Shown: positions 53,664-63,188, numbered from the stretch's first letter. The stretch is DNA of 64,000 nucleotides from JBEHWX01 sp048498995 (GCA_048498995.1 JBEHWX010000010.1:1-64000), one strand, 5' to 3'. Numbers and translations are program-made. Notes: a model not told the origin generated them from the letters alone.

Positions 53664-53703
53664 ATCACGTCCCTCTTCGCCACCACGCGGAGGGGGACGT
53701 GAT
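53664..53703. terminator. Hairpin behind array member 2
   Basis: 17-bp arms atcacgtccctcttcgc / gcggagggggacgtgat with two G-T/mismatch pairs, loop 6 nt. Similar in position to the hairpin behind member 1 but with altered arms. Confidence 0.5.
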
Positions 53704-53880
53704 TCCACGATATGGGGTGGATCGATCAGTTGCCCCGCCACACCCGCCCTCTCATCCGTTCCGACCACCGCGCGCCGCGCCGACATCGGCCATATCCCCG
53801 ACACCTCCCTATATCCCCGACACCTCCCTCGGTTCCCACATTCGCTCGATCATCTCGCGCCCGGGGATGAACGGGCGCAA

Positions 53881-53908
53881 CTAACAATCCTCCACCGGAC
53901 GGTGTTTA
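53881..53908. promoter_or_regulatory. TAACA-N16-TGTTA dyad, upstream of member 3 (degenerate)
   Basis: ctaaca, 16 nt, tgttta. Same spacing as the perfect dyads upstream of members 4 and 6. Confidence 0.45.
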
Positions 53909-53993
53909 TCCGTTCAGATCGTGAGCCTTCAGATCAACCCGATGCGCGGTTCCGGCGCACGGCTCCCCTCCTTTCATTCGAGGGCGACCGGAC

Positions 53994-54041
53994 GAAAAAA
54001 ATTTCGCGAGGATCGTCACAATCGCCCCCGGATTCGGGTCT
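53994..54041 (+). promoter_or_regulatory. ECF-promoter-like module upstream of member 3
   Basis: GAAAAAAATTTCG, 10 nt, CACAATCG, 11 nt, GGGTCT. Spacing is identical to the copy before member 6. CACAA..-N11-GTCT resembles -35/-10 pairs of ECF sigma factors. Confidence 0.45.
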
Positions 54042-54226
54042 GTAGTGGTTACAACAGCAATGAACTGTCCCGACAGGCGGGAGTGTCGACCGTGCTCCGC
54101 CGCGGCATTCCGTTGCAACCTACGTACGCGGACGCACGACCTGCCCGGTAGCGCCGACACGATGAGAAGGCGCGACACGATCGAAGCACGGTGAATGGAT
54201 CGGATATACGGATGGAGACACCCAAC

Positions 54227-57200
54227 ATGAAACCTGGACCCCACATGCGCGGCGCGGCCATTGCCCTGGCCATGCTGCTTCTGTTGCTCGGAGCCGCCTG
54301 GGCTCCGGCGCAGCAGCTCGACCCGACAACCGCCGGGAAGAGCTACGTCATCGCCTTCCCGGACACAACACAGAACACGAGCGACTTCCGCACCGCCGCC
54401 ATGCGGGTCCCGCAGCACGACTCGCTACTGGTGGCGATCTACAGTCCGACCGCCAACACCGTTACCATCGCCGGCAACAGCCGGAGCCGACAGCTCCAGA
54501 TGAGGGCCGGCACGTTCGAAGTGGTCCTGCTCAATGACAGCGCGGCGCCGCTGGCGTCGGTGGCAAGCGAATCGTTTGCCAAGTCGAACAAGACGTTCCA
54601 GGTCGATGCCCAGCAACCGATCGTCGTGTACTGTTTCATCAGCACCGGCTACGGCACCGAGGCCTTCACGCCGATCCCGGTCGACAGGTGGGGGATGGAA
54701 TATTACGCCGCCGCGATGCCGGGTGAAGTCATGTACAACGAGTCCGTTGGGGGCGCCACCACGTACGGCAAGGTGCCGAAGGGGGCCCCCGCGGAGATTC
54801 TGGTGATCGCGGCCTTCGACGGCACCATCGTCACGATCACACCGAACGGCCGCCTGAACCAGTCCGTACCGGCCGCGGTTACTCTGAAGAAGGGTGAGTG
54901 CTATCAGGTACAGAGCTACGTCGACACGAGCTCGTTCAATCTGGGGACGCCGCAGCCGGATCTCGGTGGCAGCTACATCAGCTCCAACAAGCCGATCGGC
55001 GTCATCTCCGGCAACACCCGTTCGCAGGTCATCGACGCCGGCGGCCTTGCCAAGAACTCGTTCAAGAATCTGATGATCGAGTGGCTAGCCCCGGTCGAGC
55101 AGCATGGTCGCGAGTTCGTCTATCTGCCGACCTACGATCAGCTACGCCCGACCGGTGCTCCGGGAGAGAAGGCGGAAGACAAGCGCTCCGGTGAAGTGAT
55201 CCGCGTCTACGGCACCGCCGGCGATGCCAACGAGACCACGCCGACGGTCACCAGCGGCCAGGTTATCGAGGGCACCAGCGGCACCATCATCCAGACGCTC
55301 CAGATTCAGCGCACGAAGTTCTTCGAGACGCTGATCGGCGTCCCGGTGGCGCATGTGTTCCAGACCGACAAGCCGGCGCAGGCGTTCATGAACACCACCG
55401 CCGTGGTGAAGTACAACGGCACTGTCGGAGGAGGCTCGGCCTACGACTCCTGGGCCACCTACATGGTCGAGATGACCCCGCGCGAACAGTGGCCGAGCGT
55501 GGCCCCGTACTACGTGCCGCAGATCCTGAACACGACCGAGCATTACCTGAACATCGTGACCGACTCCGCCTCGCGCAACCGGATCACGATCAACGGCAAG
55601 CAGCTGGCGATCACCCGCGCGATCGTCGGAACTCCCTACTACTGGATATCACAGAAGCTGACGCAGGGAGATCGCGGCGTGATCGCCGGGGCCGATTCCA
55701 GCGCCCGCTTCTACGCGTTCATCTACGGCAACGTGATGGGTACCGAGGCGTTCACCGTCGGGACGTCCAACCTTAACCCGGGTCTCTACACCGAGAGCAT
55801 CGGCCATATGTACGGATATCCGCTGGCACCACGCCGGCGCGTGCTCCGTCCGGCCGACTCGCTGCTGATCGACACCTCGTCCGACTGTGGCAGGCTCACC
55901 ATCAAGATCAGGACGCTGAACCAGAAGCCGTCCGGGCTCAGCTCCATCCGGCTCGACTCGGCCAACAATGCCGAGGTGATCTTCACCGATCCGACTTCCC
56001 CGGAAACGGTGATCGGACTGACGAAGGCCGAGCTCACCGTGCGACAGATCGATCCGACCAAGGGCGCATCGGGATCTCTCGTGATCGAGGACCGCACCGG
56101 AGCGATCCACAGGATTCCATACTCAGCGCCTCCTCTTTACCGACTCTCGGTGCCGGCAACCGGCCTCGACTTCGGCGTGGTGCCGGTCAACGCCAAGCAG
56201 AGCCTGGTGGTGGCGATCGTGAATCCGCTCACCACGCCGGTCCAGATCGACACGCTGCGGCTGGCGATCAACACCCAGAGCTTCTCGATCGTCTCGACGA
56301 AGCCGACGATCTCGCACGATCCGGGGAATCGCACGCAAATCCTCCCCGGCGATTCGCTGCTGGTAACGATCCAGACCGCTCCGACTATCGCGAACCAGAT
56401 CTATGGTGATACGCTGATCGTGAAGTTCGGCTGCGCGCTCGTCGCGATCCCGTTGCGCGCGGAGACTGCTCAACCCTGCATCATGATGTCGAACCTCGAT
56501 TTCGGCACGCTCGCGCCCGGGCAGTCGAAGAGCCTCCCGCTGACGATCTGCAATCGGGGAGGTGGCCGGATCACCTTCCAGGATCCGTGGCTGACCTGGC
56601 TCCAGAAGGAGTTCGTCGTCTCGGCCTCCGAGCTCGACAGGCTCAAGAACGCCAAGCTCGGTCGCGACACCTGCATCACGATCACGGTCACCTTCGTGGC
56701 CGGCGGGAAGGGTGCCTATCGCAGCGTGGCGCGGTTCTGGGCGAACACGCGCGATTGCCGCGACACGTCGATCTGGACCGCGAACGTCGCGCAGCCCGGG
56801 CTGGAGATCAGCGGCCAGGATTGGGGCGGCGTCAGGGTCACAAGGAATAATCCCTGCACCAAGAACACGCAGGAATATTTCTTCCGCGACATCATCGTGA
56901 CCAACTCCGCGAACCAGCAGGCCGTCGTCGGAAAGATCGAGCTCGTCGGAGGCGACGCCGACCGAGGCTTCTTCAAGCTCGACAGCACGAGCCCGGCGAC
57001 CACGATCCAGGTGGGGGACGTGATCAAGCCGGGTGAGACTCAGCACGTGCAGCGGATTGCGCTGTCGGCTTCCGAGGAGCGCGAATACAGTTGTACCGTG
57101 CGCGTGATCTCCGAGGGCCCGCAGCCGGACACGGTGGAGGCCATCATACGCGCGACCGCCGGAGACCCGCACGTTCGGGTGACCGATTACGACTTCGGTC

Positions 57201-57811
57201 TCTATCAGTTCGTCGCCCCGGGCGATCCACTACTGACCGGCCGCGCCCTGATCATCTCTCGCGGTCCCGTGCCGGTCTCGATCAGCGCCGTCACGCTCGC
57301 CAGCGTGCCCGACTTCTCGCTGAACAGCGTCCGCCGGACCGACGGCACGCCGGCGTCGTTCCCGGAGACGCTCAACCCCGGCGACAGCCTCTACGTCTAT
57401 CTCCGCTTCCATCCCCAGACGGCCGATCCGGTCGTCAAGACGGCGGAGCTGGTGGTGGAGGGAGATTTCTCGCGATGCGATGATTCCAGCGGATCGGTGC
57501 GCGCCGGCCTTCCGCCGGCGGGGGTGGCTGTGACCGGCAACAGCCGCTCCGGCGTGCTGGCGATGCGGATCGAGCCGAACCCGGTCACCAACGAGGCGGC
57601 CATCGCCGTCGTGCTCCCGGCGCGGGCACGCACCACCGCCGAGATCTTCGACGCCTCGGGTGCGCGCGTGGCCACGCTGATCGACGGCATGCTCGACGCC
57701 GGGCAGCAGGTGCTTCGCTGGAATACCGCCGGCGCTCCCTCCGGAGTCTACTTCTGCCGCGTCACCTCCGGCGCGCTGGCCACATCACGCTCGATCGTGG
57801 TAACGCGCTGA
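54227..57811 (+). CDS. Array member 3: IgGFc-like N-module + middle module + T9SS tail
   Basis: 1194 aa, same architecture as member 1. GGAG lies 9 nt before the chosen ATG (an in-frame ATG 15 nt upstream lacks one). Signal peptide about 6-30. N-module about 31-535 (QLDPTTAGKSYVIAFPDTTQ, GTEAFTPIPVDRWGMEYY, CYQVQSYVDTSSFNLGTPQPDLGG, YLNIVTDSASRNRITINGK). Middle module about 540-1105 (LDFGTLAPGQSKSLPLTICNRGGG; NPCTKNTQEYFFRD). Tail about 1108-1194, sharing a 215-bp perfect block with member 4. Probably displayed on the surface. Confidence 0.92.
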   Translation: MKPGPHMRGAAIALAMLLLLLGAAWAPAQQLDPTTAGKSYVIAFPDTTQNTSDFRTAAMRVPQHDSLLVAIYSPTANTVTIAGNSRSRQLQMRAGTFEVVLLNDSAAPLASVASESFAKSNKTFQVDAQQPIVVYCFISTGYGTEAFTPIPVDRWGMEYYAAAMPGEVMYNESVGGATTYGKVPKGAPAEILVIAAFDGTIVTITPNGRLNQSVPAAVTLKKGECYQVQSYVDTSSFNLGTPQPDLGGSYISSNKPIGVISGNTRSQVIDAGGLAKNSFKNLMIEWLAPVEQHGREFVYLPTYDQLRPTGAPGEKAEDKRSGEVIRVYGTAGDANETTPTVTSGQVIEGTSGTIIQTLQIQRTKFFETLIGVPVAHVFQTDKPAQAFMNTTAVVKYNGTVGGGSAYDSWATYMVEMTPREQWPSVAPYYVPQILNTTEHYLNIVTDSASRNRITINGKQLAITRAIVGTPYYWISQKLTQGDRGVIAGADSSARFYAFIYGNVMGTEAFTVGTSNLNPGLYTESIGHMYGYPLAPRRRVLRPADSLLIDTSSDCGRLTIKIRTLNQKPSGLSSIRLDSANNAEVIFTDPTSPETVIGLTKAELTVRQIDPTKGASGSLVIEDRTGAIHRIPYSAPPLYRLSVPATGLDFGVVPVNAKQSLVVAIVNPLTTPVQIDTLRLAINTQSFSIVSTKPTISHDPGNRTQILPGDSLLVTIQTAPTIANQIYGDTLIVKFGCALVAIPLRAETAQPCIMMSNLDFGTLAPGQSKSLPLTICNRGGGRITFQDPWLTWLQKEFVVSASELDRLKNAKLGRDTCITITVTFVAGGKGAYRSVARFWANTRDCRDTSIWTANVAQPGLEISGQDWGGVRVTRNNPCTKNTQEYFFRDIIVTNSANQQAVVGKIELVGGDADRGFFKLDSTSPATTIQVGDVIKPGETQHVQRIALSASEEREYSCTVRVISEGPQPDTVEAIIRATAGDPHVRVTDYDFGLYQFVAPGDPLLTGRALIISRGPVPVSISAVTLASVPDFSLNSVRRTDGTPASFPETLNPGDSLYVYLRFHPQTADPVVKTAELVVEGDFSRCDDSSGSVRAGLPPAGVAVTGNSRSGVLAMRIEPNPVTNEAAIAVVLPARARTTAEIFDASGARVATLIDGMLDAGQQVLRWNTAGAPSGVYFCRVTSGALATSRSIVVTR
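57561..57775 (+). repeat. 215-bp perfect duplicate in member 3 tail (pairs with 60211-60425)
   Basis: Identical to 60211-60425 (offset 2650), and near-identical beyond the stop through the terminator. Upstream coding is much more diverged, which suggests gene conversion or recent unequal exchange. Confidence 0.92.
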
Positions 57812-57841
57812 TCGCTCGACAACCGATCGGCATCATGGACA

Positions 57842-57871
57842 ACGGCCCCTTCGCGGATGCGAGGGGGCCGT
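57842..57871 (+). terminator. Terminator behind member 3
   Basis: acggcccc / ggggccgt stem, 14-nt loop, then cgtcgtttcg. An almost identical element follows member 4 (60491-60522); a decayed version follows member 5 (62952-62979). Confidence 0.65.
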
Positions 57872-58277
57872 CGTCGTTTCGAGCATCCCCACCTCGCGAG
57901 CCACTGGCGCGCCGGTCCGACGGGGGAGATCGTTTCCGGCGCTTCTCCCCTTTTGCCGCCGGCTCACGCATGGGATGGAGCATCTGCCGCTAACAATTCC
58001 TCCCCGCCTCGTGTTAGCGATGAGCCGAACGACGTTGGAGGCGATCGGAATCCGGGATCGGAACCTCGAATCCTCCAATCCATCTCCGGCACACCCTCAT
58101 CGCACCGTGCTCGTCGCGAGCGATGGCCGGCTCCGATGCTCATCCCGTTATCGGATGCGGCTCAGGGCGTTGAGCCCGGCCGCGCCGCGGGATTTCGCGG
58201 GCGCCGTCCCGGCTCCGGAGTGGCGAAGCATCGGATGATTCATGTCGTGTTCCGAGATAATGATCAAATCTCCCCAC
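57872..58277. other. Control region of array member 4
   Basis: No gene. The first part is the duplicated trailer shared with member 4. The perfect TAACA dyad lies at 57989-58018. No ECF-like module was found here. Confidence 0.5.
57989..58018. promoter_or_regulatory. Perfect dyad GCTAACA-N16-TGTTAGC upstream of member 4
   Basis: 7-bp perfect arms, 16-nt spacer beginning attcc. The same arms, spacer length and first spacer bases occur at 63189-63218. Confidence 0.6.
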
Positions 58278-60461
58278 ATGCACCTCCCCGAATCTCTCGT
58301 GATCCGCGTGTTGATGATTCTACTGTCGTGCGCCGCGGCGGCGCAGGCGCGGACGTATCCCACGGCGCTCTCCGGCGATGTGGCGCTCTCCGGCGATGTG
58401 GCGCGGAACGATCTTTTCCGCGCGCGAAGCTTCGTCGACGGCATCCAGGGCGGGGACGTCGGCACCATATATGACCTCCCGTCGGCGCGGCGCGGCACGA
58501 TGGCTCACGCTTCGGACACGTTGAACATCGACTCGACCTACGATTGTTCGACTCTCACCGTCGATATCGGCATCGTGAACGGGAGCCCCGCTGGATTCCG
58601 CTCGATCAGGCTCGATTCCTCCGACAATGCCTGGATGACACCGCTCACGCCGGATCAGGTAACCGGGCAGACGCGGGTAAAGGTGGAAGTGCGCCCGCTC
58701 GATCTCCGCGTGCGCGCCTCCGGCATCGTGAGAATCGAGGATCAGACGGGAAAGGTGTGGAAGGTCTACTATCGCTGGAATGGCCCGGCTCTGATGATGG
58801 TCCCCGGCACCGTTCTCGACTTCGGCAAGGTCGTCGTGAAGCTGAAGTCCCGGCGCATCATATCGATCCTCAACCGGCTGTCGACGCCTGTCGCGATCGA
58901 CACCGTGATGCTCGCCGCCGGCGATCAAGACTTTTCGATTATCGAGACAAGGCCGCCCCTGTCGCATGATCCGGAGCATCGGACGATGCTCGCGCCCGGG
59001 GACACGCTCGCGGTGGCCGTGACGATCGATGCCCGGGAACAGAACAGAGTCTACCGGGATACGCTCGTGGCGCGCGCCGGCTGCACCAGTATCACACTGC
59101 CGCTACGCGCCAGCACGATGAGCGAATGTATCACGATGTCGGATCTGGACTTCGGCGTGGTGGCTCCAGGCGAATCCAAGAGCCTCCCGCTCGTGATCTG
59201 CAACGACGGACGTGGGACGATCACCTTTCAGGATCCGATCGTCACATGGCTCTCCTCGGAGTTTTCCCTCTCGGCCGCCGACATCCAGACGCTTGCGACG
59301 ACCACGCTCGGCCCCGGCAATTGCATCACTATCACCGTCACGTTCAAGTCGGACCGGCAAGGAGCATTCCAGAGCGTGGCGCGGTTCTGGGCAAGTACCC
59401 GGGAGTGCCGCGACTCGTCGATCTGGAGGGGAGTGGTCTCCAAGCCGGGCCCGCAGATCTCCCGCACGGCCTTCGGAAAAATCTGGGTCTCCAGAAGCAA
59501 CCCCTGCACCAAGAACCGGCAGATGGATACTACTCATGATGTCCTCGTGACCAACACCGGGGATCGCCCGATCACCGTCGCGAAGATCGAGCTGATCGGG
59601 ACCGACGTCGACCAGGGCTTCTTCACAATGGACAGCACTTCCCCCGCGACCATGATCAAGGTTGGGGACCTGATCGGAGCCGGAGAGAAGCAGCATGTTC
59701 AGCGCGTGCGCCTCCGGGCACCGGAGGAGCGAAAGTACAGTTGCATCATCCGCGTGATCACCGCCGACGCCATACCGGACACGGTGGAGAACTTCATTCA
59801 GGCGACCGCCGCGGAGGCACATGTGCGGGTGTCGGACTACGACTTCGGTCCGTACCAGTTCCTCTCCCCCGGCTATCCGCCTCTCTGGGGCAAGGTATCG
59901 ATCGAGAGCTACGGCAATTTCGACATCTTGATAACTGCCATACGGCTCACCAACAGCGCAGATTTCTCGGTCGGCGAGATACGGCGAAGCGATGGTGTCC
60001 CGCTCACACTTCCGGGCTTGCTCTCCCCCGGCGATGGGCTCACGGCCGAGGTAAACTTCCACCCGCAATCGGCGACGCCGGGGGTAAAGACCTGCGAGGT
60101 TCTCATCGTCGGCAGTTTCTCCCGCTGCGACGATTCGGTCAGCCTGCTCAGCGCCACCGGCATCCCGGCGGGGGTGGCGGTTGCCGGCTCAAGCCGCTCC
60201 GGCGTGCTGACGATGCGGATCGAGCCGAACCCGGTCACCAACGAGGCGGCCATCGCCGTCGTGCTCCCGGCGCGGGCACGCACCACCGCCGAGATCTTCG
60301 ACGCCTCGGGTGCGCGCGTGGCCACGCTGATCGACGGCATGCTCGACGCCGGGCAGCAGGTGCTTCGCTGGAATACCGCCGGCGCTCCCTCCGGAGTCTA
60401 CTTCTGCCGCGTCACCTCCGGCGCGTTGACCACCTCGCGCTCGATCGTGGTAACGCGCTGA
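58278..60461 (+). CDS. Array member 4: middle module + T9SS tail
   Basis: 727 aa. The start at MHLPESL (third of three in-frame ATGs) begins the signal peptide (VIRVLMILLSCAAAAQA). An 18-bp tandem duplication (58365-58400) repeats the residues ALSGDV. Body about 80-640: SLNIDSTYDC-type opening, LDFGKVVVKLKSRRIISILN, LDFGVVAPGESKSLPLVICNDGRG, NPCTKNRQMDTTHDVLVTN. Tail about 641-727 is identical over 215 bp to member 3. No IgGFc-like part. Parallels member 2: in both pairs a full-length gene is followed by a short one that shares its 3' end. Confidence 0.88.
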   Translation: MHLPESLVIRVLMILLSCAAAAQARTYPTALSGDVALSGDVARNDLFRARSFVDGIQGGDVGTIYDLPSARRGTMAHASDTLNIDSTYDCSTLTVDIGIVNGSPAGFRSIRLDSSDNAWMTPLTPDQVTGQTRVKVEVRPLDLRVRASGIVRIEDQTGKVWKVYYRWNGPALMMVPGTVLDFGKVVVKLKSRRIISILNRLSTPVAIDTVMLAAGDQDFSIIETRPPLSHDPEHRTMLAPGDTLAVAVTIDAREQNRVYRDTLVARAGCTSITLPLRASTMSECITMSDLDFGVVAPGESKSLPLVICNDGRGTITFQDPIVTWLSSEFSLSAADIQTLATTTLGPGNCITITVTFKSDRQGAFQSVARFWASTRECRDSSIWRGVVSKPGPQISRTAFGKIWVSRSNPCTKNRQMDTTHDVLVTNTGDRPITVAKIELIGTDVDQGFFTMDSTSPATMIKVGDLIGAGEKQHVQRVRLRAPEERKYSCIIRVITADAIPDTVENFIQATAAEAHVRVSDYDFGPYQFLSPGYPPLWGKVSIESYGNFDILITAIRLTNSADFSVGEIRRSDGVPLTLPGLLSPGDGLTAEVNFHPQSATPGVKTCEVLIVGSFSRCDDSVSLLSATGIPAGVAVAGSSRSGVLTMRIEPNPVTNEAAIAVVLPARARTTAEIFDASGARVATLIDGMLDAGQQVLRWNTAGAPSGVYFCRVTSGALTTSRSIVVTR
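60211..60425 (+). repeat. 215-bp perfect duplicate in member 4 tail
   Basis: Pairs with 57561-57775 without a mismatch. Confidence 0.92.
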
Positions 60462-60490
60462 TCGCTCGACAACCGATCGGCATCATGGAC

Positions 60491-60522
60491 GACGGCCCCT
60501 TCGCGGATGCGAGGGGGCCGTC
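60491..60522 (+). terminator. Terminator behind member 4
   Basis: gacggcccc / ggggccgtc stem, 14-nt loop, then gtcgtttcg. Confidence 0.65.
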
Positions 60523-60962
60523 GTCGTTTCGAGCATCCCCACCTCGCGAGCCACTCGCGCGCCGGTCCGACAGGGAAGATCACGTTTCGCCATGCATCGG
60601 ATCGCGACATTGGAGTGGCGCGGGTGGGATGACAATTCCGATACTGTGGTGGTAGCTTACGGGTCGGACGATCGCCGGGAACAGGCTCAAGCGCCCGACC
60701 GGATGGTGATGCATGGCATCCCGGTTGTGGCCCGAAGCTCGTTCTCTCCCCATTTCCCCGATCGCGTTGCCACGGTTCCCTGACACAAACGGACCATCGC
60801 CCAGGTCTCTACGAATCGAGCCCGCTCCTGGATGTGCCCACGGGGATCGGACGGAATCCCTCCCCGAACCCTACCGGTTCCAGCGCTCCTCCATGCGAAC
60901 GTCCGGAGGAGCCGCCGGGCCGGAGCATCGGCGATCTCGTTTCGGACAACCCGGTTATCTCC
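60523..60962. other. Control region of array member 5
   Basis: No gene. It contains the ECF-like box at 60784-60808 and an extended similarity to the region before member 6 (44 bases, 60780-60823 against 63339-63382, without gaps). No TAACA dyad seen. Confidence 0.5.
60784..60808 (+). promoter_or_regulatory. ECF-promoter-like box upstream of member 5
   Basis: CACAAACG, 11 nt, AGGTCT. Same spacing as upstream of members 3 and 6. The GAAAA..TTTCG part is absent. Confidence 0.45.
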
Positions 60963-62918
60963 ATGAAGACATCCGATATGCGTATCACGACTCTTGCACC
61001 CCGCGCCGGCCACGGCCTGTTTCTGACGCTACTGCTCCTGCTGATCGGAGCTGTCGGCGCCACGGCGCAGACACTCGACCCCAGCACTCCCGGAACCAGC
61101 TACATCCTGGCATTCCCCGACACGACCACGAACACGGCCGATCCCCGGGAGGCCCCCTTCCGGTGGCCGAGACACGACACGCTTCTGGTGGCGATCTACA
61201 GCGAGCAGGCCAACACCGTGACGATCACCGGTGACGGCGGACGGACGAAGCAGCTCACGCTGGCGGCAGGCGGATTCCAGACCGTGGCGCTCAACGACAC
61301 GGCCCAGGGACTGGCCTCGGTGGCCGATGAGGTCGGAGCGCCGTCGAACAAGACCTTCAGGATCGACGCGGCTCAGCCGGTGGTGGTCTACTGCTTCATG
61401 CACACCGCGTTCGGCACCGAGGCGTTCACCCCGGCGCCGGTCTCGGCCTGGGGTAGGACGTACTACGCCGCGGCACATCCCGGAGAGGTTCTCTACGATC
61501 TGGTCCCCTCCAGCACCATCAGCTACGCCGAATATCCGAAGGCCGGCCCGGCGGAGATTCTGGTGATCGCCTCGGAGGACAATACCGTCGTCACGATCAC
61601 CCCGAACGGCCGCCTGGAGGGAGCTCCCCCCACGAGCGTGACGCTTCAGCGCAACCAGTGCTACCAGATACAGAGCTGGGTCGATACCAACTCCAGCAAC
61701 CTGGGAGCACCGCAGCCGGATCTCGGCGGCAGCTACATCACGGCCAGCAAGCCGATCGGCGTGATCTCCGGCAACACGCGCGCGCAGGTGCTCGACATCG
61801 GCGGCGGCCTGGCGAAAAATGTCTTCAAGAACATGACGATCGAGTGGCTCACCCCCACCGAGCAGCAGGGGACCGAGTTCGTCTACCTGCCGACCTGGGA
61901 TTCGTTCCATCCGACGGGGCAGGCGGGAGAACATCCCGAGTATCTGCGCCAGGGGGAGGTGGTCCGCGTCTACGGCACCACCGGGTCCCCCGGCGAGGAG
62001 CTCCCCACGGTGACCGGCGTCACGGAAGTGGATGGACAGGGGACGACCAGCCAGCACGGCCAGGCCAGGCGATCCGGATTCTACGAGGAGCTTCTCGCGG
62101 CACCGGTCGCGCGGGTGTTCACGACCGACCGCCCCGCGCAGGCGTTCATGACCACCACCGCGACGATCCGTTTCATCGGCCTCACCGGTGGTGAATCCGC
62201 TCCCCGCATCGCGTTCGACGGCGTGGGCACCTACATGGTGGAGATGACGCCACGCGAGCAGTGGCCGAGCGTGGCCCCCTACTACGTGCCGGGCATGCTC
62301 GGCAGCACCGAGCACTATCTGAACATCGTCGCCGACTCCGCGACCCTGGCCGGCATCCGTGTCAACGGCCAGCTCCTGGCCGATCTCAGGCCGATCACCG
62401 GCACCGAATATTACTGGACCTCGAAGAAGCTGACGCCGGAGGATCGGGGCCTGATTGCCGGCGCCAGCGCCGACGCGCGGTTCTATGCCTTCATCTACGG
62501 CAACCACGTCGGCACCGAGAGCTTCGCCTCGGACTCCACGAGGAAGGACGCGGGACATTACCTGGAGTCGCTCGGACACATGTACGGCTATCCGCTGGCC
62601 CCGCGCCGGCTCGCGCTCCATCCGGCCGGAGTCGAGACGGGATCCGGGCCGGAGCACAACGGCCGGACGCTCACGATCGATCCGAACCCGCCGGCCGCCT
62701 CGGCCAGCATCCGATTCTACCTGGAGGCGCCGGGACGGACCACGGTACAGATTTTCAACGCGATGGGAACGAAGGTTACAACGCTCGCCGATGGCGTCCT
62801 TGGTGAAGGCCCGCACACGCTGCGCTGGGATACGGCCGGCATTCCCTCCGGCATGTATTACTGCCGGATTACCGCCGGCGCGCTCACAACCTCGCGCTCG
62901 ATCGTGGTGGCGCGCTGA
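60963..62918 (+). CDS. Array member 5: IgGFc-like N-module + T9SS tail, no middle module
   Basis: 651 aa. Signal peptide about 17-36 (HGLFLTLLLLLIGAVGATA). N-module about 37-545 (TLDPSTPGTSYILAFPDTT, GTEAFTPAPVSAWGRTYYAAA, NQCYQIQSWVDTNSSNLGAPQPDLGG, APYYVPGMLGSTEHYLNIV, GHMYGYPLAPRRLAL). It passes directly into the sorting tail (about 565-651; DPNPPAASASIRFYLEAPGRTTVQIF ... SGMYYCRITAGALTTSRSIVVAR). No trace of the Hydin-like middle module. An in-frame ATG at 60978 is an alternative start by analogy with members 3 and 6. Shows the N-module can stand alone on the T9SS tail. Confidence 0.9.
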   Translation: MKTSDMRITTLAPRAGHGLFLTLLLLLIGAVGATAQTLDPSTPGTSYILAFPDTTTNTADPREAPFRWPRHDTLLVAIYSEQANTVTITGDGGRTKQLTLAAGGFQTVALNDTAQGLASVADEVGAPSNKTFRIDAAQPVVVYCFMHTAFGTEAFTPAPVSAWGRTYYAAAHPGEVLYDLVPSSTISYAEYPKAGPAEILVIASEDNTVVTITPNGRLEGAPPTSVTLQRNQCYQIQSWVDTNSSNLGAPQPDLGGSYITASKPIGVISGNTRAQVLDIGGGLAKNVFKNMTIEWLTPTEQQGTEFVYLPTWDSFHPTGQAGEHPEYLRQGEVVRVYGTTGSPGEELPTVTGVTEVDGQGTTSQHGQARRSGFYEELLAAPVARVFTTDRPAQAFMTTTATIRFIGLTGGESAPRIAFDGVGTYMVEMTPREQWPSVAPYYVPGMLGSTEHYLNIVADSATLAGIRVNGQLLADLRPITGTEYYWTSKKLTPEDRGLIAGASADARFYAFIYGNHVGTESFASDSTRKDAGHYLESLGHMYGYPLAPRRLALHPAGVETGSGPEHNGRTLTIDPNPPAASASIRFYLEAPGRTTVQIFNAMGTKVTTLADGVLGEGPHTLRWDTAGIPSGMYYCRITAGALTTSRSIVVAR

Positions 62919-62951
62919 TCGTTCATCAACCGATCGGCATCACATATGTGG

Positions 62952-62979
62952 CGGCTCCTTCGCGCATGCGACGGGGCCG
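62952..62979 (+). terminator. Decayed terminator behind member 5
   Basis: cggctcc / ggggccg stem (one G-T pair), 14-nt loop, then tcgtcgttgcg. Same position and layout as behind members 3 and 4. Confidence 0.5.
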
Positions 62980-63188
62980 TCGTCGTTGCGGCCGATCTGG
63001 TTCGGCGGGGAGCGCGCGATACACCAATCGTACACCACGCGTCACGGCCACATGTCACGGAATAATGCGCCGTGAGCACCATCCACGCATCACGATGGCG
63101 ACACCGTATTGCGACCGGAAATCCGGATGCACGCGCTTTGGCCTTGCATTGGCGCATCCGTCGCGACGACCCCGCGAGCCGCGCCACC

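Larger units (their letters stand above)
53704..54226. other. Control region of array member 3
   Basis: No gene. A 19-bp tandem duplication (atatccccgacacctccct, 53792-53810 and 53811-53829) is followed by the TAACA dyad (53881-53908), then the GAAAA..TTTCG/CACAA.CG/GGTCT module (53994-54041). A leader segment just before the ATG (54203-54229) is nearly identical to that of member 6. Confidence 0.6.

Noticed and set aside
57989..58018. Integron attC site (TAACA...TGTTAG resembles attC end boxes)
   Set aside because: Only 30 bp long with no inner L/R boxes or bulged stem; copies do not separate every gene and there is no integrase. Kept as a regulatory dyad.
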